Below are positions 8,757 through 17,055 of a stretch of DNA of 64,000 bases, in pieces. The position numbers and the translations under genes are program-made. Numbering within the stretch: position 1 is the first letter of the stretch; the number at the start of each line of letters is the position of its first letter. The stretch lies in the NCBI RefSeq assembly GCF_900258045.1, contig NZ_OGVD01000003.1:186001-250000 (forward strand). Reading direction: 5' to 3'. Under the pieces are notes generated by a model. The model made no database searches and was not told the origin of the DNA. It worked only from the letters and a program-made list of their open reading frames with translations. Source of the stretch: Sphingorhabdus sp. EL138. Lineage in GTDB: Bacteria > Pseudomonadota > Alphaproteobacteria > Sphingomonadales > Sphingomonadaceae.

Positions 8757-10028
8757 TTATTCATCATCGCGGCGGCATATCGTCAGATGATTTGGTTCTT
8801 CGTCCTTCGCCGGAGCGGCGAGTGCAAAGACATAAGATAGATGAGTTTGCTCGCGCGCATTCATTGCACCGCGCCCCCCGTTCACCACGGCGGCAAAGTC
8901 TTTGCATGCGACCGCACTGCGCAGATAGTCGCCATGTCCCACGCGGCCCTGACTGACGGCGGTGGTATCAACGATGGTCAAACCGCTTTTTTCTGGTGGC
9001 GCATCATATTGCGACTTTGCGGCATAGCAGCGTTCCGGCAGTCCTTTTTCTTTCAGTTCCGCCGCTTTGAACGGGTCAAAGCAGCGCGGATTTCCCAATC
9101 GCGGATAGCCATGGACATCATGGGAAAGAGATAGCGCTGAGTCTTTTGCCGAAGCATAGACAGTTATCCGGCGATCATTGTTGACCCGCCGGGCAGACAG
9201 TATTTCCTCGGCAATATCGCGCTCGAAATCCTGTCGGTCAACGTCTGGAGAAGCCAGAATGATGTTAGAAATGACGCTCGAATCGCCATTGGACGCGGTC
9301 CGGTCAACAAATTCGACTGCTGGCAAAACCAAACGCGCACCCAGTGAGTGGGAGACCAGTACAATTTCCTTGGTCCATTCTTGCTGGGCAAGCTTGGTCA
9401 GGAACCGCCGAAAGTTGCGTTCGTCCCAATACATATTGGTTTCATCAACGGCATATTTCAGCAACTGCCCCTGCGAGGGCCAGCTATACTGAATGACCGG
9501 ACCGGTAAAACCCGTGAGGCGTGAAATTTGGGCGGCATCGCGAGAGCTTGTTAAAAATGTTTCGCGATAGCCATGGACATAGAGCAAGACCCGGCCGTCA
9601 CGATTGCCCATGGTTCTGGACAGATCCGTCCACCACTGTGTCTCGTTGGACATGGCCAGCGGGATGCGGCGATCATCGACCTTGCCTTTGTCATTCAAGA
9701 CGTCCTGTGGGGCGCCGAAGCGGCCATAGCGAACTTTATCTCCGCGATGCTTGAGCAATTTGACGGTTTCGTTGCGGCAATCGGGCAATCGACTGGTGAC
9801 GACAAAAAAGGGCTTGTCGGCCAGCGCTGTTTCACCATTCGTACCATTGGTTGAATGGGCGGATGAAATATCCGTGGCCGCTGGATCGCATCGCCCGTTG
9901 GCGACATAGTCTGCGTGGCGGATATCGCCATAGTCAACCGGTGAGATACAGCCAGCAGCTATAAACGTCAGGCCCAATGCCAGCGGCCTCAAACCACCCA
10001 ATAATGCCTTGAGCGTACCGCTGACCAT
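8757..10028 (-). CDS. Alpha/beta hydrolase of the DUF900 type, predicted lipoprotein
   Basis: The N-terminus has a hydrophobic segment ending in a lipobox-like TFIAAGC (residues 21-27), so export and lipid attachment are predicted. The body contains VLLYVHGYRETF (oxyanion-hole region) and VSHSLGARLVLPA, the GxSxG-type nucleophile elbow with serine in SHSLG, both typical of the DUF900 hydrolase family. The substrate is unknown. The start ATG at 10028 lies 3 bp after the glpX stop, and the stop abuts the UDG gene, giving a tight three-gene run. Confidence 0.85.
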   Translation of the reverse strand: MVSGTLKALLGGLRPLALGLTFIAAGCISPVDYGDIRHADYVANGRCDPAATDISSAHSTNGTNGETALADKPFFVVTSRLPDCRNETVKLLKHRGDKVRYGRFGAPQDVLNDKGKVDDRRIPLAMSNETQWWTDLSRTMGNRDGRVLLYVHGYRETFLTSSRDAAQISRLTGFTGPVIQYSWPSQGQLLKYAVDETNMYWDERNFRRFLTKLAQQEWTKEIVLVSHSLGARLVLPAVEFVDRTASNGDSSVISNIILASPDVDRQDFERDIAEEILSARRVNNDRRITVYASAKDSALSLSHDVHGYPRLGNPRCFDPFKAAELKEKGLPERCYAAKSQYDAPPEKSGLTIVDTTAVSQGRVGHGDYLRSAVACKDFAAVVNGGRGAMNAREQTHLSYVFALAAPAKDEEPNHLTICRRDDE

Positions 10029-10031
10029 GGT

Positions 10032-11003
10032 TCAGCCGCGATGCTCGCTCTTGACCCAGCGAACGGTGCCGGACGACGCGCGCATCACTACACTTTCGGT
10101 TGTCATGATGCCGTTGCGGAGTTTCTTGACGCCTTCCAACAAAGAGCCATCCGTGACTCCGGTTGCAGCAAAAATAACATCACCTTTGGCGAGTTCTTTC
10201 AGGTCATAGACTTTATCGAGATCTTCAATGCCCCATTTGTGAGCCCGTTTACGCTCGTCATCATTACGGAAGGTCAGGCGGCCCTTGAACTGCCCACCGA
10301 CACAGCGCAGCGCCGCGGCGGCCAATACGCCTTCAGGCGCCCCACCGCTGCCCATATACATATCGACAGTGGTTTCTTCATCGGTGGTGGCAATGACGCC
10401 CGCGACATCGCCGTCCGGGATGAGCATGATACCGCAGCCGATTTCGCGCAATTCGGAAATAATCTTCTCATGACGAGGACGATCAAGGACGCAGACAATG
10501 ATGTCGGCCGGCGCCACGCCTTTTTCATTGGCAACGGCTGTCACATTCTCGGTAACAGATTTATTGAGATCGATAATATTGTCGGAATAGCCAGGGCCAA
10601 CGGCGAGTTTATCCATATAGACGTCCGGCGCATTCAGCAGGTTGCCTTTCTCGGCAATGGCGAGAACCGCGAGGGCGTTTGCACCTGCTTTGGCGGTGAT
10701 TGTAGTGCCTTCCAGCGGATCGAGGGCAATATCAATTTCTGGCGATTCGCCAGCGCAGCCGCGCCCGACTTTTTCGCCGATAAACAGCATTGGTGCTTCG
10801 TCGCGTTCGCCTTCACCAATGACCACGGTTCCGCAAACATCCAGTCCGTTCAACGCGGCCCGCATTGCCTCGACCGCCGCAGCATCGGCTGCCTTTTCAT
10901 CACCTCGACCAATGAGTTTTGAAGCAGATACAGCTGCCGCCTCGGTGACCCGCACCATTTCCAATACGAGAATGCGTTCGAGAATATCACTTGATTTGGG
11001 CAT
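10032..11003 (-). CDS. glpX: Class II fructose-1,6-bisphosphatase
   Basis: GlpX hydrolyses fructose-1,6-bisphosphate in gluconeogenesis. Metal- and substrate-binding motifs are clear: VVIGEGERDEAPML, IDIALDPLEGTT and GSGGAPEGVLAAAAL. ATG at 11003 (MPKSSDILERIL) was chosen because it gives a family-typical length of 323 residues; about 100 additional upstream codons in frame look non-coding and would run across the divergent gene at 11061. It is the first gene of a run with the lipoprotein hydrolase and UDG genes. Confidence 0.95.
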   Translation of the reverse strand: MPKSSDILERILVLEMVRVTEAAAVSASKLIGRGDEKAADAAAVEAMRAALNGLDVCGTVVIGEGERDEAPMLFIGEKVGRGCAGESPEIDIALDPLEGTTITAKAGANALAVLAIAEKGNLLNAPDVYMDKLAVGPGYSDNIIDLNKSVTENVTAVANEKGVAPADIIVCVLDRPRHEKIISELREIGCGIMLIPDGDVAGVIATTDEETTVDMYMGSGGAPEGVLAAAALRCVGGQFKGRLTFRNDDERKRAHKWGIEDLDKVYDLKELAKGDVIFAATGVTDGSLLEGVKKLRNGIMTTESVVMRASSGTVRWVKSEHRG

Positions 11004-11060
11004 TTGAATGTCTAGTCCTTCTTTAAGGGGCAGATTTTGAACTCTCGATAGGGGAGCGAT

Positions 11061-11552
11061 ATGACAATGTCGAGAAGCCTTATAACCTTGTCTGTAATCC
11101 TGACTTCCAGCACGTTTTTCGAGACGGCTCATGCCCAGATAGAGGCAGATGACCGCACGCTCCAGTTGATCGAAACAGCCCATCAATTGGTAGCGGTCGA
11201 TGCCGATGGCTGTCTGAAGAATAGCGATCCCGACGAAATCGTCGTTTGCGCCAGATTTGATGCCAACCGCAAATACCGTCTTCCTTTTCCCGAACTGATT
11301 GAGCGGGATCAAAGGATCAGAGAGCCGATTCCAACAGGAAATGCGGAATATGTAAATACCGGCCGCTGTTATATTGATGCCAGCGAACGCAAATGTTTCA
11401 AAGGGCTACCGATAATGAGCATATCCTTTGGCGGATCAGGTGGCGGGGTTGGCGGCCCTGCTGGAAAGCTGTGGCGCATCATTGAGCCGACCGTGCCGGA
11501 TGAAGACTATGTGAAACAGGTGCAGATCAAAGCAAATGATCCGGCCGAGTGA
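11061..11552 (+). CDS. Secreted protein of unknown function
   Basis: A 163-residue protein with a signal peptide (SLITLSVILTSSTFFETAHA followed by QIEA). The mature part contains four cysteines (GCLKN, VVCAR, GRCYI, RKCFK), which could form two disulfides in the periplasm, and a glycine-rich stretch (SFGGSGGGVGGPAG). The DEIVVCARFDANRKYRLP motif recurs, as I recall, in uncharacterised sphingomonad secreted proteins. It is divergent from glpX with a 57-bp gap and convergent with hom. No function can be given. Confidence 0.75.
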   Translation: MTMSRSLITLSVILTSSTFFETAHAQIEADDRTLQLIETAHQLVAVDADGCLKNSDPDEIVVCARFDANRKYRLPFPELIERDQRIREPIPTGNAEYVNTGRCYIDASERKCFKGLPIMSISFGGSGGGVGGPAGKLWRIIEPTVPDEDYVKQVQIKANDPAE

Positions 11553-11563
11553 CCGGAAGATTC

Positions 11564-12862
11564 CTAATCTTCGTCGCTTAACAGGTGCATGACGACCGGC
11601 GCGCCCTGCAGACTGCTGGAATCGGATAGCTTTTGAAGACTTTGGATAACGTCGCGTTCCTTGCTTTGATGGGTTACCATAGAAATCAGCACAGAGCCTT
11701 CATCGGTCTTTTCGGTTTGTATCAGACTCTCGATAGAGACTTCTGCATCACGCATCGCGGCTGTGATTTCTGCCAGCACACCAGGTTTATCGGTCACTAC
11801 GAAACGAATATAACTTTTGCCGGTACGATTGCCGCTTTCCGCGCGTTCGCGTTCGGTCATTTGATCTGCTGACATGGTGAAAACGCTGCCGCAATCGCCG
11901 CGGGCAATATCGATAAGGTCGGCGACTACGGCCGATGCGGTTGGGCCATCACCGGCGCCGGCGCCCTGAAACATCAACCTTCCGGAGAAATTGCCTTCGG
12001 CAACAACAGCATTGGTTGACCCTTCAATATGCGCGAGAGGATGATTTTCCGGAACGAGGTAAGGATTGACCCGCTGAAATAGTTTCTCGCCGTCAATGCG
12101 CGCCATGCCAAGCAGGCGGATGCGATATCCCAAAGCTTTAGCCTGTCCGATATCTGCGGCCATGATATTGCGAATTCCCGAAATTTCGACACCGTCAAAA
12201 TCAATCGCCGTGCCAAAGGAAAGCGCCGCGAGAATTGCCAGCTTGTGAGCGGCATCGACACCATCAATATCAAAACTGGGATCGGCTTCCGCATAGCCCA
12301 GGTCCTGAGCGTCTTTCAAAACTGCATCAAAATCGCTGCCATGCTTTTCCATGGTTGCAAGTATATAGTTACAGGTGCCGTTCAGTATGCCGTAGACCCG
12401 CTCAATGCGATTGGCGGATGCGCCGTCACGCAGGCCTTTGATGACAGGAATTCCGCCCGCAACGGCGGCTTCATATTTTAGTGCAACGTCTTTGCTTTCG
12501 GCCAGTCCGGCCAGCTCCATACCATGATGGGCGATCATCGCCTTGTTGGCGGTTACGAAGGATTTTCCTTGTTTCAGGCTGTTGCGGGCAAGGTTGAGTG
12601 CGGGGCCATCAGACCCGCCAATCACTTCAACGACACAATCGATCTCCGGATCGGCGGCGAACTCATCCATATCATCGACCCATTTATATGGGCTGAGATC
12701 AACGCCTCGATCGCGATTGCGGTCACGTGCGGAGATCGCCACAACAGAAATGGGGCGTCCGGCATTCTGCGCAATCATGGAGCCATTTTCATTGATCAAC
12801 CGAATGACGCCGGAGCCGACAGTGCCGAGACCTGCTAAAGCGATGCGGAGAGGTTTTGTCAT
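11564..12862 (-). CDS. hom: Homoserine dehydrogenase
   Basis: Catalyses the NAD(P)H-dependent reduction of aspartate semialdehyde to homoserine on the path to threonine and methionine. The N-terminal Rossmann motif is ALAGLGTVGSGV; VVEVIGG and ANKAMIAHHG follow; the catalytic region contains GILNGTCNYI and DLGYAEADPSFDIDGVDAAHKL; a C-terminal ACT domain (VVTDKPGVLAEITAAMRDAEVSIESL) suggests threonine feedback. ATG at 12862 (MTKPLRIALAG) replaces a longer frame from 12895. The length of 432 residues is usual. Confidence 0.96.
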   Translation of the reverse strand: MTKPLRIALAGLGTVGSGVIRLINENGSMIAQNAGRPISVVAISARDRNRDRGVDLSPYKWVDDMDEFAADPEIDCVVEVIGGSDGPALNLARNSLKQGKSFVTANKAMIAHHGMELAGLAESKDVALKYEAAVAGGIPVIKGLRDGASANRIERVYGILNGTCNYILATMEKHGSDFDAVLKDAQDLGYAEADPSFDIDGVDAAHKLAILAALSFGTAIDFDGVEISGIRNIMAADIGQAKALGYRIRLLGMARIDGEKLFQRVNPYLVPENHPLAHIEGSTNAVVAEGNFSGRLMFQGAGAGDGPTASAVVADLIDIARGDCGSVFTMSADQMTERERAESGNRTGKSYIRFVVTDKPGVLAEITAAMRDAEVSIESLIQTEKTDEGSVLISMVTHQSKERDVIQSLQKLSDSSSLQGAPVVMHLLSDED

Positions 12863-13000
12863 GATGGAGACCTTGAATTCGGGCTGATAAGCCAAGTGAT
12901 CGGGCGTTCGACGCCGACTAATAGCGTCACGGCATCATATTGCCAGCCCGTCTTTTGCTGTGCCTAAATAAAAGAGCCTATAGCAGGCATGCAAAGAAGC

Positions 13001-13852
13001 TTATTGAGGTCGATATTCTGGTGGACGGGATCGGGGGCAGTTGCCCAGATCCTGTATTACCAGATTATAATCCCGCCGAGCCTGATTGGCGTTGCTACCC
13101 GAATCGCCCGTTAGAGCCTCCTCGGGTAGAGATTGGGGCAAGAAACAGGCCAGACGATACCATAGCAGGCTGTTGCGCACCGGCGCGCGTGCTGCCTCAT
13201 CAACAATCTCGCTGAGCGATACTGCCCAGACTTTTTTCTGACCTTCGCGGCTCAATATGGTGATGGAAACAGGATCGCGCGACACGGTTTCCAGGAATAT
13301 CTGCGTTTCGCCTTCGCCGATAATTGTTCCAGGAACATGAAAAGCGCTGCCGATACTGGCAATGGCGGGCGGCGCGTTGCGGGCGACGATTTCACGCACA
13401 ATGGATCGGACGCGCTGATCTCTGACGGGAGTCCAGCCAATCTGCGCATCCGGCGCGGAAAGCTGCACGTCGCCATTGGCGGCCGAAAGATTGCGTGCGA
13501 AAATAATGAATGGCTTTTTCTTTATCTTGGGTGCTTTCCCGCGTTCATTGAGCGGCAAGTCGATAATGTAGCGAATCGTTTCCGGTATCCCGCCTTGACC
13601 CCGAATCAGCGCGTTGGTTGCTGCCACAATATAGTATCTTTGGGTTCCCGGCGGCGCATTTGGTGCGCGTTCGGGATCGACTTTAATCGCTTCCTTAATT
13701 GTAACATGGGCAATGATCGGTGCGCCGGTGCTCAGATCGGCAAGATCGGCATATTGCAATGGATCAGCAGCGGTATTTGATTGGGAAAAAGCAAGAGAAT
13801 CCGCTGTTATTGCCCATAGCAAGGTGATGATTGTCATCGATAGTTTTTGCAT
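13001..13852 (-). CDS. Exported protein of unknown function
   Basis: A 283-residue protein with a signal peptide (MTIITLLWAITADSLAFS) and no membrane helix after it. ATG at 13852 is supported by CAGGAAA a few bases upstream; a longer frame starts at 13894 without such a site. The body has strand-rich segments (GAPIIAHVTIKEAIKV, RYYIVAATNALIRGQGGIPETIRYIIDLP, KKKPFIIFARN). No family was recognised. It is minus strand, divergent from tonB. Confidence 0.7.
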   Translation of the reverse strand: MQKLSMTIITLLWAITADSLAFSQSNTAADPLQYADLADLSTGAPIIAHVTIKEAIKVDPERAPNAPPGTQRYYIVAATNALIRGQGGIPETIRYIIDLPLNERGKAPKIKKKPFIIFARNLSAANGDVQLSAPDAQIGWTPVRDQRVRSIVREIVARNAPPAIASIGSAFHVPGTIIGEGETQIFLETVSRDPVSITILSREGQKKVWAVSLSEIVDEAARAPVRNSLLWYRLACFLPQSLPEEALTGDSGSNANQARRDYNLVIQDLGNCPRSRPPEYRPQ

Positions 13853-14116
13853 GATTTTCCTGTGAAATTTCGCTTTGCAGACACCTGTCAACAATTGTCA
13901 TTCTGAGTTTTCGACAGCTTAATCAATGCTGAACTAACAAAGCGATTGCCTGTCTCCATCTACCGCGTTAAAACATTTTTAAGACGGCTTTCAAAGCAAC
14001 GAAAAGCTGTCATGGGGAATCTAGGGATCGCTGTGGGTAAAACTCCAACAGTTCTCAACAAAAACCTTGTTGCGAGGTTTCGATTCCCGAGGGAAGAAAA
14101 GGAGTTATGTTTCTGA

Positions 14117-14776
14117 ATGGCTTATGCTGACCAACAACAAATGAGTTCGAGCAAGATAATTTCCATTATTCTTGTCGTTCTTATTCACGCGCTGTTTGGA
14201 TATGCTTTGGTGACCGGACTGGCTTATAGTGCCGTAAAGAAAGTGGCATCAGAGCTCGATATGATCGATATCCAAGAAGAAGAACCGCCCGAAGAGATTG
14301 AAGAGCCACCACCACCACCGCCGGATCAGCCGATTGAGCCGCCACCAGTGGTAACGCCTCCACCAATCGTGGCACCGCCAGCGGCGCCAAGACCGGTGAT
14401 ATCCACGCAACCTGTAGCGCCTCCTGTAGTCGCGCCTGTTGTTGCTGCACCGCCTCCACCTCCACCGCCGCCTCCACCGCAGCGGGCGAATCCGGAGCCT
14501 CGCGGCAATCCAGGTAACTGGGCGAACGCGAACGACTATCCATCACGTGCACTGCGTGAGGAACGCGAAGGTACGACTAGCTTCCGTGTTACCGTTGGAG
14601 CGAATGGCCGTGTTTCTGATTGTCAGATCACCGGGTCAAGCGGCCACAGCGATCTGGATGCAGCCACCTGTAAAAATATCAAGCGTCGTGCACGGTTCCG
14701 TCCAGCACTTGATAGTCAGGGCAACAAGATGGCTGGAACATGGTCTAGCCGGGTTCGTTGGCAGATACCGAAATAA
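14117..14776 (+). CDS. tonB: TonB family energy transducer
   Basis: TonB couples the inner-membrane proton gradient, via ExbB/ExbD, to outer-membrane receptors. One N-terminal membrane helix (residues about 12-35, ISIILVVLIHALFGYALVTG) is followed by an acidic and proline-rich spacer (EEEPPEEIEEPP with several PPPP runs, residues 50-125) that can span the periplasm. The C-terminal domain contains YPSRALREEREGTTSFRVTV and ends in SSRVRWQIPK, as expected. The start ATG at 14117 follows AGGAG. The stop is a tandem TAATAA. It heads the exb cluster. Confidence 0.95.
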   Translation: MAYADQQQMSSSKIISIILVVLIHALFGYALVTGLAYSAVKKVASELDMIDIQEEEPPEEIEEPPPPPPDQPIEPPPVVTPPPIVAPPAAPRPVISTQPVAPPVVAPVVAAPPPPPPPPPPQRANPEPRGNPGNWANANDYPSRALREEREGTTSFRVTVGANGRVSDCQITGSSGHSDLDAATCKNIKRRARFRPALDSQGNKMAGTWSSRVRWQIPK

Positions 14777-14859
14777 TAATGAATCGCAGCGGGCTGACTG
14801 CCGTCGGTCCGCTGCAAAAACTGTTTTGAAATTAAATCTATCCTTGAGGGGAATATATA

Positions 14860-15627
14860 ATGTTTATTGAAATCTTAGCGGCCGGTGCAACGGCTCCACA
14901 AAACCAGTTTGGCTTTTGGGAAGCAATGGAGCAGGGCGGCGTTATCGCTTGGTTCACATTGGCCGTACTGGCGATTATGTCCGTATCATCTTTCTACATT
15001 CTGTTTTCAAAACTGTTCGAGCAGAACAAAGTTATGAAGCAGGGACAAGCAGCTCGCTCTTCGTTCTGGAAAGCAAACAGCCTGAAAGAAGGCGCTGCCA
15101 AGCTCGACAAGAACAGTGCGTATCGTCAGATCGTTGACGACGGTATCAAGGCCGAAGAAGATCACGCCCGTTTGACCGACCCTGTGGAAGCGCATGACTG
15201 GTTGCACGGTTCGCTGGATCGTTCACAAGGTTTGATCAACTCCAAACTTGCTACGGGTCTTCCATGGCTTGCAACGGTTGGTGCAACGTCTCCGTTTATC
15301 GGTCTGTTCGGTACGGTTATCGGTATTTACCGCGCACTGATCAAAATTGGTATTGCTGGCCAAGCATCAATTGATGCTGTTGCTGGTCCGGTTGGTGAAG
15401 CTCTGATCATGACCGCACTGGGTCTTGGTGTGGCTGTTCCTGCCGTTCTTGCCTATAACTGGCTGCAGGGCCGTAACAAGCGTATCGCCGAAGATCTCAG
15501 CGATTTTGCAAATGATGTTCTTGGTTACATTTCGTCCGACGGTGCGGTGAAACCATCTGCAATGAAAGGTGGGGCTCCAGCGAAGCCAGCAACCGCAGCT
15601 GCAGCAAAGCCGGCTCCGAAAAAGTAA
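14860..15627 (+). CDS. exbB: MotA/TolQ/ExbB proton channel family protein
   Basis: Inner-membrane channel subunit that powers TonB with ExbD. Three membrane helices are visible: residues about 30-50 (VIAWFTLAVLAIMSVSSFYIL), 140-165 (LATVGATSPFIGLFGTVIGIY) and 180-205 (EALIMTALGLGVAVPAVLAYN), with the family-typical GATSPFIGLFGTVIGI. The tail is rich in Ala, Lys and Pro. TTGAGGGGAA precedes the ATG. Position between tonB and two exbD genes fits. Confidence 0.95.
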   Translation: MFIEILAAGATAPQNQFGFWEAMEQGGVIAWFTLAVLAIMSVSSFYILFSKLFEQNKVMKQGQAARSSFWKANSLKEGAAKLDKNSAYRQIVDDGIKAEEDHARLTDPVEAHDWLHGSLDRSQGLINSKLATGLPWLATVGATSPFIGLFGTVIGIYRALIKIGIAGQASIDAVAGPVGEALIMTALGLGVAVPAVLAYNWLQGRNKRIAEDLSDFANDVLGYISSDGAVKPSAMKGGAPAKPATAAAAKPAPKK

Positions 15628-15633
15628 GGCGCT

Positions 15634-15682
15634 AGCCAAAGCCGTTTGCCGGACATCAATGTTTCTGCAAACGGCTTTGGCT
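15634..15682 (+). terminator. 16-bp perfect stem-loop between exbB and the first exbD
   Basis: Arms AGCCAAAGCCGTTTGC (15634-15649) and GCAAACGGCTTTGGCT (15667-15682) are exact reverse complements around a 17-nt loop. No strong U run follows, so it may be a partial terminator, an mRNA-stability or processing element, rather than a full stop. It would let exbB be made in excess over exbD. Confidence 0.6.
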
Positions 15683-15753
15683 GGTCCTGATTTTCGAATG
15701 CGCAGGGTCATCCTGCAATTTCGGTAAGTATAATTATAAGAGGATAGAATCTT

Positions 15754-16275
15754 ATGGCGATGAATGTTGGCGGCGGAGGCGGAGCGGAAACTCCCCTATC
15801 GGACATTAACACGACCCCGCTGGTGGACGTCATGCTCGTTTTGCTGATCATTTTCTTGATCGCCGTTCCTGTTGTGATCCAGACGGTGGAGTTGGAATTA
15901 CCGGTTATGGAATTTGAAGTGACAACAACGAAACCTGAAAATGTTTTGCTTGCTGTTACCACGACTGACTCTGCCGGACGTGATCCTGGCGATCCGGAAT
16001 ATTCCGGCGCCAATCCAGGCGGTAACTGCCGGGTCTATTGGAACACGACTCCGATCGATTCGAATGAATTGGTGCAAAGAGCCGTGACGCAGCTGGAAAA
16101 CCAGATTGAAGCTTTTGGCGGTGTGGAAAATATGACGCCGGAAGATATGCCGGAAGTGCATATTCGCGGTGACATTAACACACCCTATCGGTGCATTGGC
16201 GGGGCAATTTTTGCCATGCAGCGCGCGGGTTTCGCGAAAGTCGGATTTCTCTCGACACCAGTTGCAATCGAATAG
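15754..16275 (+). CDS. exbD: ExbD/TolR family biopolymer transport protein (first copy)
   Basis: One N-terminal membrane helix carries the essential aspartate in NTTPLVDVMLVLLIIFLIAVP; the remainder is periplasmic. It is longer than the second copy (173 vs 150 residues) owing to an insertion with DPGDPEYSGANPGGNCRVYW. Two cysteines (GNCRVYW and PYRCIGG) could form a disulfide in the periplasm. AGAGGATAG precedes the start. It works with ExbB and TonB. Confidence 0.93.
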   Translation: MAMNVGGGGGAETPLSDINTTPLVDVMLVLLIIFLIAVPVVIQTVELELPVMEFEVTTTKPENVLLAVTTTDSAGRDPGDPEYSGANPGGNCRVYWNTTPIDSNELVQRAVTQLENQIEAFGGVENMTPEDMPEVHIRGDINTPYRCIGGAIFAMQRAGFAKVGFLSTPVAIE

Positions 16276-16318
16276 CCCGAAACGGCATGAAGTTTAGAGT
16301 ATTTAAGGAGACGCACTA

Positions 16319-16771
16319 ATGGCCATGAGCGGCGGCAAAGATGATGGTGAGCCGATGATGGAAATGAACACGACGCCGTTGATCGACGTCCTGCTCGTTT
16401 TGCTCATCATGTTCATCATTACAATCCCGGTCCAGACCCATGCGGTTAAACTGGACCTGCCTGTAGATGATCCAAATCCACCACCACCACCACCGATAGA
16501 GCCTGACAAAAATCGTCTGGGTATTACGGCTACCAATCAGATATTGTGGAACGAAGTTCCCGTAACGCTGAATCAGGTGAAAGATTATCTGGTTCGAACC
16601 AAATCCATGGTCCCAGAGCCGGAATTACAGTTCCAACCTGATGCTGTTAGTGCTTATCTGACCGTTGACCGTGTATTGGCGGAGATCAAGTCTAGCGGTG
16701 TCAGCAAATTTGGTTTTGTCGGCAACGAACAATATAGCAGCTTTAGCAAGGCATCACGTTTGCCGAACTAA
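16319..16771 (+). CDS. exbD: ExbD/TolR family biopolymer transport protein (second copy)
   Basis: Second ExbD, 150 residues, with the membrane helix and aspartate in NTTPLIDVLLVLLIMFIITIP, a short proline run (PNPPPPPPI) and no cysteine. AAGGAG lies just upstream of the ATG. It is the last gene before the terminator at 16792. Two diverged ExbD copies beside one ExbB are frequent in proteobacterial TonB systems; separate roles are not established from sequence. Confidence 0.93.
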   Translation: MAMSGGKDDGEPMMEMNTTPLIDVLLVLLIMFIITIPVQTHAVKLDLPVDDPNPPPPPPIEPDKNRLGITATNQILWNEVPVTLNQVKDYLVRTKSMVPEPELQFQPDAVSAYLTVDRVLAEIKSSGVSKFGFVGNEQYSSFSKASRLPN

Positions 16772-16791
16772 AATGTTTGCGATAACGCTTT

Positions 16792-16828
16792 AAAAGGGGC
16801 AGTGGAGCGATCCACTGCCCCTTTTTTA
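16792..16828 (+). terminator. Rho-independent terminator of the tonB-exb cluster
   Basis: Stem AAAAGGGGCAGTGGA (16792-16806), loop GCGA, and the complementary TCCACTGCCCC running into a T6 tract. It ends 20-50 bp after the second exbD and is the strongest terminator in the window. Confidence 0.93.
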
Positions 16829-17055
16829 TTCCCGGTTCCGGGCGTTTCGTGTGCGGCTTTGGCATCAAGACTTTGAACGAGATAGTGGGTTAGGGGGCGA
16901 TCTGTTTCAAGCAGGTTGGTTGGGTCGCGCCAAACCGCAGTGGGCTTGTTGTTGTCACCCTCTGGTCTTCACAGGGTGAGGCATGACGCAAACAACGTGG
17001 AATCGTCTGTCTACTGAGAACCAATTCTGAGCTAAATGTGGTCCGCCGTTCTGCT

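Noticed and set aside
16830-17055. Inverted CACCCT...AGGGTG in the gap after the exb terminator
   Set aside because: The stem is short and has no T run on either side; nothing supports a terminator or operator.
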